Origin: an uncultured Bacteroidales bacterium | Lineage (GTDB): Bacteria > Bacteroidota > Bacteroidia > Bacteroidales > Muribaculaceae | DNA length: 64,000 bases | NCBI GenBank assembly: GCA_949289215.1 | Contig: CASENC010000049.1 | Coordinates: forward strand, 186,001 to 250,000 | Reading direction: 5' to 3' | In this document: one piece after another, positions 46,814 to 56,143 of the stretch | Numbering within the stretch: the stretch's first letter is position 1 | Layout: the number at the start of each line of letters is the position of its first letter | Translations under genes and position numbers: made by a program | The notes under the pieces: generated by a model | Seen by the model: the letters and a program-made list of their open reading frames with translations, nothing else | What the model was told of the DNA's origin: nothing | Databases searched by the model: none

Positions 46814-46885
46814 GGAATTATGAATGTGGAATTATGAATGTGTGGGGTATGATAGGTACATTGTTTCCACCTCATTCATAATTCC
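46814..46885. repeat. AT-rich palindromic intergenic repeat, copy 3
   Basis: GGAATTATGAATG occurs at 46814-46826 and 46828-46840, and its complement at 46873-46885. Same word family as the copies at 5605 and 6126. It lies between purC and menG. Loop about 30 bases. Confidence 0.75.
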
Positions 46886-46905
46886 TCATTTCACATTATT
46901 CTTGA

Positions 46906-47850
46906 TTACTTGTTGAGGTATTCGTTTACGTTGCGTTCTATGCGGGCCATGATGTCGCCATCTTCGGCCGGGACAAATTTCTTGCCCACGATATGTTCAT
47001 ACAATTCGATGTAACGAGCCGATACCGATTGGCAATATTCATCGGTCATTTCAGGCACCACCTGTCCGGGCTTGCCCATGAAATTGTGGTCGATGAGCCA
47101 TTGGCGTACAAATTCCTTTGAAAGTTGCTTTTGTGGTTCGCCTTTTTCAAAACGTTCTTGGTAGCCGTCGCTGTAGAAGTATCGCGAAGAGTCGGGGGTG
47201 TGGATTTCATCGATAAGTATCACCTTGCCGTCGCGTTTGCCGAATTCATATTTGGTATCGACAAGTATCAATCCCTTTTCGGCAGCCATCTCGGTGCCGC
47301 GGGCAAACAGTGCGCGGGTGTAACGCTCCATCTGTTCATAATCTTCGCGGCTTACGATGCCTTGTGCGATGATTTCCTCTTTCGAGATGTTTTCGTCGTG
47401 GCCGGCTTCGGCTTTGGTGGTCGGGGTGATTATCGGTTCGGGGAAACGCTCGTTTTCACGCATACCGTCGGGCAATTTCACGCCACACAGTTCACGGCAA
47501 CCGGCGGCATATTCGCGCCAAGCGCTTCCTGTGAGGTAGCCGCGTATAATCATTTCCACGCGGAAGCCTTCGCACTTCAATCCCACGGTAACCATCGGGT
47601 CGGGAGTGGCGAGTTTCCAGTTTGGCACAATGTCGGCTGTGGCATCGAGGAAGGTGGCTGCAATCTGGTTAAGCACCTGTCCTTTGAAAGGAATGCCCTT
47701 GGGCAAAATCACGTCGAATGCCGAGATGCGGTCGGTGGCAATCATCACCAGCAAATCATCGTTGATATCATATACGTCACGCACTTTCCCGTGGTAAACG
47801 CTTTTCTGCCCCGGGAAGTGGAAATCGGTGTGTGTTAGAGTTTTTGACAT
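46906..47850 (-). CDS. purC: phosphoribosylaminoimidazole-succinocarboxamide synthase
   Basis: Joins CAIR and aspartate in purine synthesis. 314 residues, the longer form typical of Bacteroidetes and yeast. Motifs: [73 protein letters not shown] and [16 protein letters not shown]. Complete. It follows phoH on the same strand. Confidence 0.97.
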   Translation of the reverse strand: MSKTLTHTDFHFPGQKSVYHGKVRDVYDINDDLLVMIATDRISAFDVILPKGIPFKGQVLNQIAATFLDATADIVPNWKLATPDPMVTVGLKCEGFRVEMIIRGYLTGSAWREYAAGCRELCGVKLPDGMRENERFPEPIITPTTKAEAGHDENISKEEIIAQGIVSREDYEQMERYTRALFARGTEMAAEKGLILVDTKYEFGKRDGKVILIDEIHTPDSSRYFYSDGYQERFEKGEPQKQLSKEFVRQWLIDHNFMGKPGQVVPEMTDEYCQSVSARYIELYEHIVGKKFVPAEDGDIMARIERNVNEYLNK

Positions 47851-47881
47851 AATATATTGTGTTTAAAAATAAGATTTTTGT

Positions 47882-48871
47882 TCATTGTTCATTTTCTTCG
47901 TCTTGTTGCTTGGCAAGGGCTGCCGCGGCGCGACGTTCTTCATCGAAACTTTGGTAAGCATCGACAATCAGTTGTACCAATTTATGGCGTACTATGTCGC
48001 GGCGGTCAAATTCCACCCGGCCTATTCCCGGTACGCCTTTCAATATGTGCATTGCCTGTACGAGGCCCGATATGACGGTGCGCGGCAAGTCGATTTGCGT
48101 GATGTCGCCCGTGATTATCATTTTGGACCCCAATCCGAGTCGCGTCAGGAACATCTTTATTTGGTGAGTGGTGGTGTTTTGCGCCTCGTCGAGGATGATT
48201 ACGGCATCGCTGAGTGTGCGGCCGCGCATGAAAGCGAGGGGAGCAATCTGTATGACGTTCGACTCCATGTATTCTTTCAGTTTCACTGCCGGAATCATGT
48301 CTTCGAGCGCATCATAGAGCGGTTGCAGGTAGGGGTCGATTTTTTCTTTCATGTCGCCGGGAAGGAATCCCAGTTTCTCACCGGCCTCGACAGCCGGCCT
48401 CGACAGGATGATTTTTTTTACCTGGCGATTTTTCAAGGCCCTCACGGCAAGTGCTATTGCGACGTAGGTCTTACCGGTTCCTGCAGGCCCGAGCGCAAAT
48501 GTCAGGTCGTTTTCCTGGAATACTTTTACAAGCCGCTGCTGGTTGGGAGTGCGTCCGGTGATGGGTTTCCCGTTCACGCCATAGATTATCACATCGTCGA
48601 GCTTCACCTCTTGTGGAACTTCGCCACGCACCATGTCGATAATCACCTCTTGCGGCAGCTTGTTATATTTGACGCAATATTCTTCAAGTTTCTTGATTTT
48701 TTCCTCGAAAAGCGAGGTTTCGGCATCTTCCCCTATCACCTTTATTATGCTGCCACGGGCAGCAATGCGCAACTTCGGGAAAAGATTGCGTATTAATTGG
48801 ATATTTGAATTGTTGACGCCATAAAATACCACAGGGTCAACATTATCTACAATTATTATGCGTTCTATCAT
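47882..48871 (-). CDS. PhoH family ATPase
   Basis: 329 residues. An N-terminal domain with a KH-like region (GVNNSNIQLIRNLFPKLRI) is followed by the ATPase with Walker A ALGPAGTGKTYVAIALAV near 131, the Walker B-like AVIILDEAQNTTTHQIKM and SKMIITGDITQIDLP, and a C-terminal tail rich in E and Q. PhoH/PhoL proteins act in RNA metabolism; no substrate is known. Shares an upstream motif with the radical SAM gene. Often found near rRNA-processing ybeY, not seen here. Confidence 0.93.
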   Translation of the reverse strand: MIERIIIVDNVDPVVFYGVNNSNIQLIRNLFPKLRIAARGSIIKVIGEDAETSLFEEKIKKLEEYCVKYNKLPQEVIIDMVRGEVPQEVKLDDVIIYGVNGKPITGRTPNQQRLVKVFQENDLTFALGPAGTGKTYVAIALAVRALKNRQVKKIILSRPAVEAGEKLGFLPGDMKEKIDPYLQPLYDALEDMIPAVKLKEYMESNVIQIAPLAFMRGRTLSDAVIILDEAQNTTTHQIKMFLTRLGLGSKMIITGDITQIDLPRTVISGLVQAMHILKGVPGIGRVEFDRRDIVRHKLVQLIVDAYQSFDEERRAAAALAKQQDEENEQ

Positions 48872-48890
48872 ACAGTCTTATAAAGCCTGT

Positions 48891-48913
48891 GCAAATTTAC
48901 ACAGAATAATCGG
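48891..48913 (-). promoter_or_regulatory. shared upstream motif, phoH copy
   Basis: GCAAATTTACACAGAATAAT (then CGG) on the plus strand, so the minus strand reads CCGATTATTCTG then TAAATTTGC with a -7-like TAAATTTG, 26 bases before phoH. The second copy at 50031-50053 differs at two positions. Confidence 0.5.
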
Positions 48914-48987
48914 AATTGAGGCACCTTCGGCCTGCTAATATCAGAGAGCCGTCACATATATTTTGCTGATGTCGCCTATTGTGCTTG

Positions 48988-50001
48988 TTACTTCACCGAA
49001 TAATTCATTTTGCGGGTGACATTCACCTTGTGCTTCCGGGTCGGCAGCAAAGCCGCTTTTATAATCTGCCGCCACACACCATGCTTGCGCGAATAGCTTT
49101 CAAATGTGTCGGTGTGGAAATCATAATCGGCTTTCCAGCACGACGATGGGGAAATATACCAATATGTGAATTCACTTATCATGTCGTCGGTTTCACTGCT
49201 GTCAAGTGCTGCAAGGTTTTCTTTTGACGGGGCTATGCACGTGATGCCGCGTTTCTCACATTCTTTTTGCAACGGGCTTATGACCGTGTCGTAACATTCC
49301 GTTAGTTTGTCGGTTGAAAAATTGTTGTATTCACTGTCACCAATTTTTTGAATCGGCCGCAGTTGCAACACATCGACAGGTAAATCGGGAAAACATTCAA
49401 ACATCGACGCCAGTTCTTCTACATTGTCGGCATTCATGGTGTAATTTATGCGTAATTTGAAGTGCGGATACAGTCGCTTGATTTCGATGATTGCATTGAT
49501 GAGCGAGCGGAATTTTTCGTAATTACCATTCACCATCAGCATTTCATAAGTCGTTTTGGTGACTCCGTGCATCGACAATGTTACCTCGTTAAGTCCGGCT
49601 TCGATATAGCGGCACAGCGACTCCTTTGTAAGCAGGTATCCGTTGGTGGTGAGTGAAATATATGGGATGCCATATTGTCTCCCCAGGCGTATGATTTTCT
49701 CGATGTCGCGGTAAAGTGTCGGCTCTGCTCCGCATCCTATTTGCAATTTCAGTGCTCGGTGAAACATTGATTTTGCTATTAATTCGGCATCGGCAACAGG
49801 CATAATGCCGCTTGTGGTTTGCCTTTTCTTTTTGTTACTGAAATAGCACATTTTGCACCTGAAGTTGCAGGCAAGTATCGGGTCGAAAAATATACCGGCA
49901 TAGCGTCTGCCCATAATATGAAACAATGCGATGCCCAATAGCTTCAGGCGTTGGCTTTTTATGCGGGAAGCCAATTTGTATATATTGTATATATTTTTCA
50001 T
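48988..50001 (-). CDS. radical SAM protein
   Basis: 337 residues from the ATG at 49999-50001 (MKNIYNIYKLASRIKSQ). The 4Fe-4S cysteines are 45, 49 and 52 in ACNFRCKMCYF; SAM-binding GCGAEPTLYR and SLTTNGYLL follow, with LNEVTLSMHGVTKTTYEML and NYTMNADNVEEL in the barrel. Residues 1-35 are basic and hydrophobic and could touch membrane. No SPASM-type cysteine cluster is clear at the C-terminus. Substrate unknown. Its promoter region shares a 23-base motif with phoH; lysC is divergent. Confidence 0.88.
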   Translation of the reverse strand: MKNIYNIYKLASRIKSQRLKLLGIALFHIMGRRYAGIFFDPILACNFRCKMCYFSNKKKRQTTSGIMPVADAELIAKSMFHRALKLQIGCGAEPTLYRDIEKIIRLGRQYGIPYISLTTNGYLLTKESLCRYIEAGLNEVTLSMHGVTKTTYEMLMVNGNYEKFRSLINAIIEIKRLYPHFKLRINYTMNADNVEELASMFECFPDLPVDVLQLRPIQKIGDSEYNNFSTDKLTECYDTVISPLQKECEKRGITCIAPSKENLAALDSSETDDMISEFTYWYISPSSCWKADYDFHTDTFESYSRKHGVWRQIIKAALLPTRKHKVNVTRKMNYSVK

Positions 50002-50030
50002 GTCGGCAAATATAAAAATCACACAGAGAT

Positions 50031-50053
50031 GCAAATTTATGCAGAATAATCGG
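50031..50053 (-). promoter_or_regulatory. shared upstream motif, radical SAM copy
   Basis: GCAAATTTATGCAGAATAAT (then CGG) on the plus strand. Same motif as 48891-48913, 30 bases before the radical SAM start codon. A partial third copy (TGCAAAATAATCGGA) is at 50265-50279. The 50002-50410 gap otherwise holds the lysC promoter and AT-rich sequence, no gene. Confidence 0.5.
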
Positions 50054-50334
50054 GATTTGCGATACCTCATATGGGCTAATCTCAAAAAAACAGCCAAAAC
50101 ACGCGTATGGGGCAAAATTCCCAATTGAAGTTTTTTTCGGGAATGGGTATATATGGTATGCTGTGAGTGAATGGAGAGAATACTGTTGTTTCAATAATAT
50201 GCAGGTTTAATAGAAAATTGCATTTATTCGGTGCAATTTTTAGGTGAATAATGCATTTGTTTCATGCAAAATAATCGGAACAGTTGCCTTACTTCAACTT
50301 TCAACGGCAGTATTAAGTTTTTTTTGCCGTCTTG

Positions 50335-50368
50335 TTTGACGCTGTGGGGAGTTTATGTAGTAACTTTG
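50335..50368 (+). promoter_or_regulatory. lysC promoter
   Basis: TTTG (50335-50338), 22 bases, TAACTTTG (50361-50368), 43 bases before the lysC ATG. Confidence 0.6.
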
Positions 50369-50410
50369 CACTCTGATAATTATTTACGGAAATAACTATT
50401 TGACTGATCA

Positions 50411-51736
50411 ATGAAAGTTCTTAAATTCGGAGGTACTTCTGTCGGCTCGGCCGAGAGGATTAAAAATGTAGCCCGGCTTATCATCGAACGGGGAAAAAAC
50501 ATTGTCGTTTTGTCGGCAATGTCGGGAACCACCAACACGCTTGTCGAAATCTCGGATTACTTGTACAAGCATAACATCGACGGCGCAAAGGAAACCATCA
50601 ATGCGCTTGAGAAGAAATACAACGCCACGCTCGCCGAGCTGTTTGGCGACAACGCCGCAGCCATTGAAGCCGCAACCACCGAGATAAAGGCTTGCTTCAA
50701 CTATATGCGCTCGTTTACCAAGGACTTGTTCACCGTATTCGAGGAAAAAGAGATACTTGCCCAAGGCGAATTGATGTCAACGGCAATGATGAACATCTAT
50801 TTGCAATCGATAGGAGTGAAATCGGCCATGTTGCCCGCACTCGACTATATGCGCACCGACAAAAACGGGGAACCTGACAGCCAATATATCAAACAGAAAC
50901 TTACGGCATTGCTCGCAAAGTTTGACGATGCCGACCTGTATATCACGCAAGGGTACATATGCCGCAACGCTTATGGCGAAATCGACAACCTGCAACGCGG
51001 AGGCAGCGACTACAGCGCATCGCTCGTGGGGGCGGCCATCAATGCCGAGGAGATAGAAATATGGACCGACATCGACGGTATGCACAACAACGACCCGCGC
51101 TTTGTGGAAGGTACCGACCCTGTTGATGAACTGCACTTTGAGGAAGCTGCGGAATTGGCATACTTCGGGGCAAAAATCTTGCATCCCACTTGTGTGTTGC
51201 CGGCCAAATTGAACAATATTCCGGTGCGCCTGCTCAATACGTTATGCCCGTCGGCGCGTGGTACTCTTATCCACAATACCACCACGCCCCATGGTGTGAA
51301 GGCCGTAGCAGCCAAGGACAATATCACCGCCATAAAGATTAAATCGGGACGTATGCTGCTTGCTTACGGTTTCTTGCGCAAGGTGTTTGAAATTTTCGAG
51401 ACCTACAAGACTCCCATCGACATGATTGCCACATCGGAGGTGGGCGTGTCGGTGACAATCGATAACGAGAAAAACCTTGACAACATACTCGACGACCTGA
51501 AGAAATTCGGTACAGTGACCATCGACCGCGACATGGTGATAATATGTGTGGTTGGCGACCTTGAATGGCAAAACAGGGGTATCGAGGCTGCCGCGCTCGA
51601 TGCTCTGAAAGACATTCCGGTGAGAATGATTTCTTATGGTGGCAGCAATTTCAATATCTCGTTCCTTGTGAGCAAGCAAGACAAGGTTAAAGCGTTGAAC
51701 CTGTTGAGCGACCACCTGTTTAAAAATAAGAAATAA
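50411..51736 (+). CDS. lysC: aspartate kinase
   Basis: First step of the aspartate family (lysine, threonine, methionine). 441 residues with the catalytic KFGGTSVGSAERIKNV at the start, the SGTTNTLVEISDY helix, GGSDYSASLVGAAINAEEIE and IWTDIDGMHNNDPRFV, and two ACT domains (SGRMLLAYGFLRKVFEIFE; MVIICVVGDLEWQNRG) for feedback control. A monofunctional enzyme without homoserine dehydrogenase. lysA follows after 13 bases. Confidence 0.97.
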   Translation: MKVLKFGGTSVGSAERIKNVARLIIERGKNIVVLSAMSGTTNTLVEISDYLYKHNIDGAKETINALEKKYNATLAELFGDNAAAIEAATTEIKACFNYMRSFTKDLFTVFEEKEILAQGELMSTAMMNIYLQSIGVKSAMLPALDYMRTDKNGEPDSQYIKQKLTALLAKFDDADLYITQGYICRNAYGEIDNLQRGGSDYSASLVGAAINAEEIEIWTDIDGMHNNDPRFVEGTDPVDELHFEEAAELAYFGAKILHPTCVLPAKLNNIPVRLLNTLCPSARGTLIHNTTTPHGVKAVAAKDNITAIKIKSGRMLLAYGFLRKVFEIFETYKTPIDMIATSEVGVSVTIDNEKNLDNILDDLKKFGTVTIDRDMVIICVVGDLEWQNRGIEAAALDALKDIPVRMISYGGSNFNISFLVSKQDKVKALNLLSDHLFKNKK

Positions 51737-51749
51737 CAATAAAGCATAG

Positions 51750-52907
51750 ATGATAAAGACAATTTTTCCCATAGATATTTTCAAGCATTGCGAAACACCG
51801 TTTTATTATTACGACCTCGAATTGCTTAAAGCCACGCTTCGAGAAATGAAGTCGCACGTCAAGGGGCTGCCCTATAAGGTGCATTATGCCGTTAAGGCCA
51901 ATGCCAATCCTCGCATACTGCACGAAATAAGGGAGGCCGGGCTGTCGATTGATTGCGTGAGCGGCGGCGAAATTGTGGCAGCACTTGCTGCCGGGTTTAA
52001 AGGCGATGCCATAGCATTTGCCGGAGTGGGAAAAACCGATCGCGAGATTGCACTTGGTATCAACCACGACATATTCTGCTTTAATGTGGAGTCGCTTCCC
52101 GAACTTGACGTAATCAACGAGATTGCCGCCACCAAGGGTAAAAAGGCCAATGTGGCACTGCGCGTAAATCCCAATATCGATGCGCATACCCACAAGTATA
52201 TCACGACCGGGTTGAGCGAAAACAAATTCGGTATCAACCTTGAACTGCTCGATGCGGCTGTGGATAAAGCATTGTCACTGCCCGATGTGAACCTTATGGG
52301 GCTTCACTTCCACATAGGTTCGCAATTGCTCGACTTTACTCCTTATAAGATGCTGTGTGAACGCATCAACGAGCTTCAGGAGCATTTCGAGAATCGAGGC
52401 GTATCGTTCAAGATAATCAATGTGGGCGGTGGCTTGGGCATCGACTATGCCAATCCCGATGCCAATCCCATTCCCGATTTCAAGGGATACTTCGATACTT
52501 TCAAGGAGAACTTGAAATTGCGCCCCGGGCAGGAACTTCACTTCGAGCTTGGCCGTGCAATAGTGGGGCAGTGCGGCTCTCTTATCACCCGTGTGCTGTA
52601 TGTGAAAAACGGTACCACGCGCAATTTTGCCATCGTGGATGCCGGTATGACCGACCTCATTCGCCCGGCACTCTACCAGGCGCACCATGTGGTGCAAAAC
52701 ATCACATCGGAGTCTGTTGAGACGGCAAAATACGACATAGTAGGCCCGATATGTGAGTCGAGCGACAAATTCGCTTCCGATGAATCGTTGCCCGAAACGC
52801 AACGAGGCGACTTGTTGGCATTGCGCTCGGCAGGGGCATACGGCGAGGTGATGTCGATGCAATATAATTGTCGCCGGTTGCCCTCGTCGCACTTTTCAAG
52901 AGAATGA
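51750..52907 (+). CDS. lysA: diaminopimelate decarboxylase
   Basis: Final step of lysine synthesis, PLP-dependent. 385 residues with the PLP lysine Lys49 in VHYAVKANANP, GLSIDCVSGGEIVAALAA, INVGGGLGIDYANPD and the substrate-binding ESSDKFASDESLP region. Complete, ending SHFSRE. It is downstream of lysC and probably co-transcribed. A terminator hairpin follows at 52923. Confidence 0.97.
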   Translation: MIKTIFPIDIFKHCETPFYYYDLELLKATLREMKSHVKGLPYKVHYAVKANANPRILHEIREAGLSIDCVSGGEIVAALAAGFKGDAIAFAGVGKTDREIALGINHDIFCFNVESLPELDVINEIAATKGKKANVALRVNPNIDAHTHKYITTGLSENKFGINLELLDAAVDKALSLPDVNLMGLHFHIGSQLLDFTPYKMLCERINELQEHFENRGVSFKIINVGGGLGIDYANPDANPIPDFKGYFDTFKENLKLRPGQELHFELGRAIVGQCGSLITRVLYVKNGTTRNFAIVDAGMTDLIRPALYQAHHVVQNITSESVETAKYDIVGPICESSDKFASDESLPETQRGDLLALRSAGAYGEVMSMQYNCRRLPSSHFSRE

Positions 52908-52922
52908 CAAAAAATGAATAAG

Positions 52923-52968
52923 GGAGCCTCGCAGCTCATGCCAATGAGCAAGCGGGCTCCGCATTTTC
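52923..52968 (+). terminator. terminator of lysC-lysA
   Basis: GGAGCC with GGCTCC encloses GCTCAT with ATGAGC; GCATTTTCATT follows. Confidence 0.7.
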
Positions 52969-52982
52969 ATTGTAAATGATGT

Positions 52983-53285
52983 TCAGAGGAACTTCTTCAA
53001 GGCTGCCATGATTTCGGTGGGGCGATGCACGCCCACTTCCCTCCACACAACTTCGCCTTGCTTGAAAATCAGCAGTGATGGTATCGATTGAATACCATAT
53101 TGCCCGGCCAGGGCCTGGTTTTCATCGACATTGATTTTAATGATTGTCGCTTGGTCGCCAATCTGAGATTTCACATCTTCGAGTATCGGGGCCATCATTT
53201 GGCAAGGACGACACCAGTCGGCATAAAAGTCCACAAGTACCGGCTTGTTGTCTGAAATAAGAGTTTCAAAATTGTTCATTGTCAT
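52983..53285 (-). CDS. trxA: thioredoxin
   Basis: 100 residues; active site WCRPCQM at 24-30 (WCxPC with arginine in the middle). LVDFYADWC precedes it, and IQSIPSLLIFKQGEV contains the cis-proline. A standard small cytoplasmic thioredoxin. Divergent from dapA with 93 bases between start codons. Confidence 0.95.
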   Translation of the reverse strand: MTMNNFETLISDNKPVLVDFYADWCRPCQMMAPILEDVKSQIGDQATIIKINVDENQALAGQYGIQSIPSLLIFKQGEVVWREVGVHRPTEIMAALKKFL

Positions 53286-53378
53286 TTCGCTTTTAAGAGT
53301 TTACACTATATAAATTACAAACATTGTGCCTGTTTCCCGGGCCGATGTAATAATATAAAAAACAGTTGTCATACTAAA

Positions 53379-54263
53379 ATGGCTCGTATCAACTTAAAGG
53401 GAATGGGTGTGGCGTTGATTACACCGTTCCACAAAGATAAATCAATCGACTTTGAGTCGCTTGCCCGCTTGCTTGAGTATCAAATACATAGCGGCATCGA
53501 TTTCCTTGTCGTACTTGGAACTACAGCCGAGACCGCAACCTTGTCGCCCGACGAACAGGCTCAAGTGCGTCGCTTTGTTGCCGAACGTGTGCACGGTCGT
53601 GTGCCGCTTGTCCTTGGGCTTGGCGGCAACAATACCATGGCAATCGTCGAGGCAGCGCAAACACTCGATTTGTCGGATTTCAGTGCCATTCTGTCGGTTG
53701 TGCCTTATTACAACAAACCTTCGCAAGAAGGAATATACCAACATTACAAGGCCATTGCCACGGCAAGCCCGTTGCCGGTGATACTGTATAACGTGCCCGG
53801 GCGCACCGGTGTGAACATGGCACCCGAAACTTGCTTGCGGCTTGCACGTGAATTTGAAAACATCATAGGCGTGAAGGAGGCTTCGGGCAATATTTCGCAG
53901 ATGGACGAGATTATCAAGAACAAGCCCGATGATTTTATGGTGATTTCGGGCGACGACGGAATAACATTCCCGCTGATCACGCTTGGGGCGGTGGGGGTGA
54001 TATCGGTTATAGGAAATGCGTTCCCGCGTGAATTCAGCCGCATGGTGCGGCTCGCTCTCGAAGGCGACTTTGACCATGCACGCGAAATACACCACCGCTT
54101 TACCGAACTTTTCAGCCTGCTATTCGTCGATGGCAACCCGGCCGGCGTGAAGTGCCTGCTTAATGCCATGGGCTTCATCGAAAACGAATTGCGCTTGCCG
54201 CTTGTGCCCACCCGCATCACCACTTACGAGAAAATAAAAACCGTCCTGAAAAGCCTTCGTTGA
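53379..54263 (+). CDS. dapA: 4-hydroxy-tetrahydrodipicolinate synthase
   Basis: Condenses pyruvate with aspartate semialdehyde, branch point to lysine and diaminopimelate. 294 residues: catalytic threonines 48-49 in GTTAETATLS, Tyr137 in ILYNVPGRTGVN and the Schiff-base Lys166 in GVKEASGNISQ. Complete. The nucleoside phosphorylase follows after 28 bases. Confidence 0.98.
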   Translation: MARINLKGMGVALITPFHKDKSIDFESLARLLEYQIHSGIDFLVVLGTTAETATLSPDEQAQVRRFVAERVHGRVPLVLGLGGNNTMAIVEAAQTLDLSDFSAILSVVPYYNKPSQEGIYQHYKAIATASPLPVILYNVPGRTGVNMAPETCLRLAREFENIIGVKEASGNISQMDEIIKNKPDDFMVISGDDGITFPLITLGAVGVISVIGNAFPREFSRMVRLALEGDFDHAREIHHRFTELFSLLFVDGNPAGVKCLLNAMGFIENELRLPLVPTRITTYEKIKTVLKSLR

Positions 54264-54291
54264 TAAGAAAAACATTAACACCTTTACCATT

Positions 54292-55173
54292 ATGAACCAC
54301 GATAACCGCATAATACCCGATTCGGAAATGATAATCAATGACGACGGCAGCATTTTCCACTTGCACCTGCGTCCCGAAAACTTGAAAGACAATATTATAA
54401 TAGTGGGCGACCCTGCACGTGTAAACATCGTTGCCTCGTTCTTTGATACTGTGGAGTTTGAAACCACGGCACGTGAGTTCCATACCGTTACCGGAACTTA
54501 TCATGGGAAACCGATGATGTGCCTGTCACATGGTATTGGCGGCGATAATATCGATATCGTAGTCAACGAGCTTGACGCACTTGCCAATATAGATTTGCAA
54601 ACGCGGCAAGTAAAGGACACCTTCAGGCAGCTGAATATAGTACGAATAGGTACTTCGGGCGGGTTGCAACCTGATCTTCCAGTAGGCAGTTTCGTGATTG
54701 CCGAAAAAGGTATCGGCTTTGACGGCGTGCTTAATTTCTATGCCGGGCGTAACGATGTGTGCGACCTTGATTTCGAGCATCGTTTTTGCGAGGCAGTGGG
54801 GTGGAACGGGCTTTGGGCGAAGCCATACGTGGCCGATGCCGATGCCGAACTTGTGGCACGAATAGGGCGCGACGACATGAAGCGTGGTTGCACCATTTCG
54901 GCCAACGGTTTTTACGGGCCGCAAGGTCGCCGTTTGCGCCTGCCGCTTGCCGACCCCGAATTGAATCATAAAATCGAAGCATTTGAATATGAAGGTCGCC
55001 GCATCACTAATTATGAAATGGAAAGTGCGGCCCTGCAAGGATTGTGCCGCCTGATGGGGCATCGCGCCATGACTGTGTGTGCAATAATAGCCAATCGCAC
55101 CACCTGCGATGCGACTTCCAATTATAAGACGGCCGTTCGCGACCTCATTGAAACCGTCCTCGACCGCCTGTAA
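54292..55173 (+). CDS. nucleoside phosphorylase (uridine phosphorylase-type)
   Basis: NP-I superfamily, splits nucleosides with phosphate. 293 residues: IIIVGDPARVNIVASFF, LSHGIGGDNIDIVVNEL, IVRIGTSGGLQPDLPVGSF and the base-binding YEGRRITNYEMESAALQGL. The pattern fits uridine phosphorylase best. Follows dapA in the same direction; convergent with trmD, 47 bases apart. Salvage of pyrimidine nucleosides is the likely role. Confidence 0.92.
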   Translation: MNHDNRIIPDSEMIINDDGSIFHLHLRPENLKDNIIIVGDPARVNIVASFFDTVEFETTAREFHTVTGTYHGKPMMCLSHGIGGDNIDIVVNELDALANIDLQTRQVKDTFRQLNIVRIGTSGGLQPDLPVGSFVIAEKGIGFDGVLNFYAGRNDVCDLDFEHRFCEAVGWNGLWAKPYVADADAELVARIGRDDMKRGCTISANGFYGPQGRRLRLPLADPELNHKIEAFEYEGRRITNYEMESAALQGLCRLMGHRAMTVCAIIANRTTCDATSNYKTAVRDLIETVLDRL

Positions 55174-55220
55174 CAAGTTGAAAAACAAGTGGCCGTGGAT
55201 GAACACGGTCGCAGGAAGAA

Positions 55221-55898
55221 TTATTCGTCGAGGAGGTGGGGGCGGAGTTGGCGCGTGCGTTGCAGGGCCATCTCGTGCTTCCACTCGTTGATGCGAGCTT
55301 CGTGCCCCGACAGAAGTATGTCGGGTACCCGCCATCCGTTGTATTCGGCAGGGCGCGTGTAAACAGGTGGGGCAAGCAGATTGTCTTGGAACGAATCGCT
55401 AAGTGCCGATTGTTCGTCGCCCAGCGCACCGGGAATAAGCCGCACAACGGCATCGGCAATCACCGCTGCGGGAATTTCGCCGCCGGTGAGCACATAGTCG
55501 CCTATGCTTATTTCCATTGTCACCAAGTGCTCGCGTATTCGGTAGTCTATGCCCTTGTAGTGCCCGCACAGTATTATTATGTTGTCGAGCAGCGACAGGC
55601 GGTTGGCAAGCGGTTGTGAGAATTGTTCGCCGTCGGGCGATGTGAATATCACTTCGTCGTAGGTGCGTTGAGCCTTAAGTGCCGATATGCAGCGATCGAC
55701 AGGTTCGATTTTCATTACCATGCCGGCTTCACCGCCGAAAGGGTAGTCATCTACCTTGCGGTACTTGTCGTGAGTGTAGTCGCGCAAGTTGTGCACAACT
55801 ATTTCAACCAGCCCCTTGTCTTGTGCGCGTTTCAGTATCGAGCAGCCCAGGGGCGATTCAAGCATTTCGGGCAACACTGTAAGGATGTCAATTCTCAT
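55221..55898 (-). CDS. trmD: tRNA (guanine-N1)-methyltransferase
   Basis: Methylates G37 next to the anticodon of tRNAs reading CNN codons. 225 residues with the SPOUT knot: [49 protein letters not shown] and [16 protein letters not shown]. Complete, standard length. The gene is alone (no rpsP/rplS/rimM in the window) and is preceded by the MITE-like element. Confidence 0.97.
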   Translation of the reverse strand: MRIDILTVLPEMLESPLGCSILKRAQDKGLVEIVVHNLRDYTHDKYRKVDDYPFGGEAGMVMKIEPVDRCISALKAQRTYDEVIFTSPDGEQFSQPLANRLSLLDNIIILCGHYKGIDYRIREHLVTMEISIGDYVLTGGEIPAAVIADAVVRLIPGALGDEQSALSDSFQDNLLAPPVYTRPAEYNGWRVPDILLSGHEARINEWKHEMALQRTRQLRPHLLDE

Positions 55899-55950
55899 AA
55901 TGGTATGGTGGTTTTTTGAAAAGTATCAAAATGCGATTTTAACTCTGTAG

Positions 55951-56109
55951 TAGGGGTATCAAAATTCCAACATTGATATTGTAGAGACGTGGCATGCCGC
56001 GTCTCTACAACAACGATTGATTTACAATGTTTTTATGCAATATTACTTGCTATGAGACGCGGCATGCCACGTCTCTACGTATGACAAAATTGTATTTTGA
56101 CACACCCCC
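55951..56109. mobile_element. MITE-like element, copy 2 (about 159 bases)
   Basis: Ends GGGGTATCAAAAT (55953-55965) and the complement of GTGTGTCAAAAT (about 56094-56105) match the TIRs of copy 1 at 11219. Inside are two large palindromes, TAGAGACGTGGCATGCCGCG (55982...56008) and GAGACGCGGCATGCC (from 56054), also seen at 4889-4980. No coding sequence. Lies between adk and trmD. Confidence 0.7.
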
Positions 56110-56143
56110 AAAATCGATATCACTCCTTCTTTATTCGGGAAAA

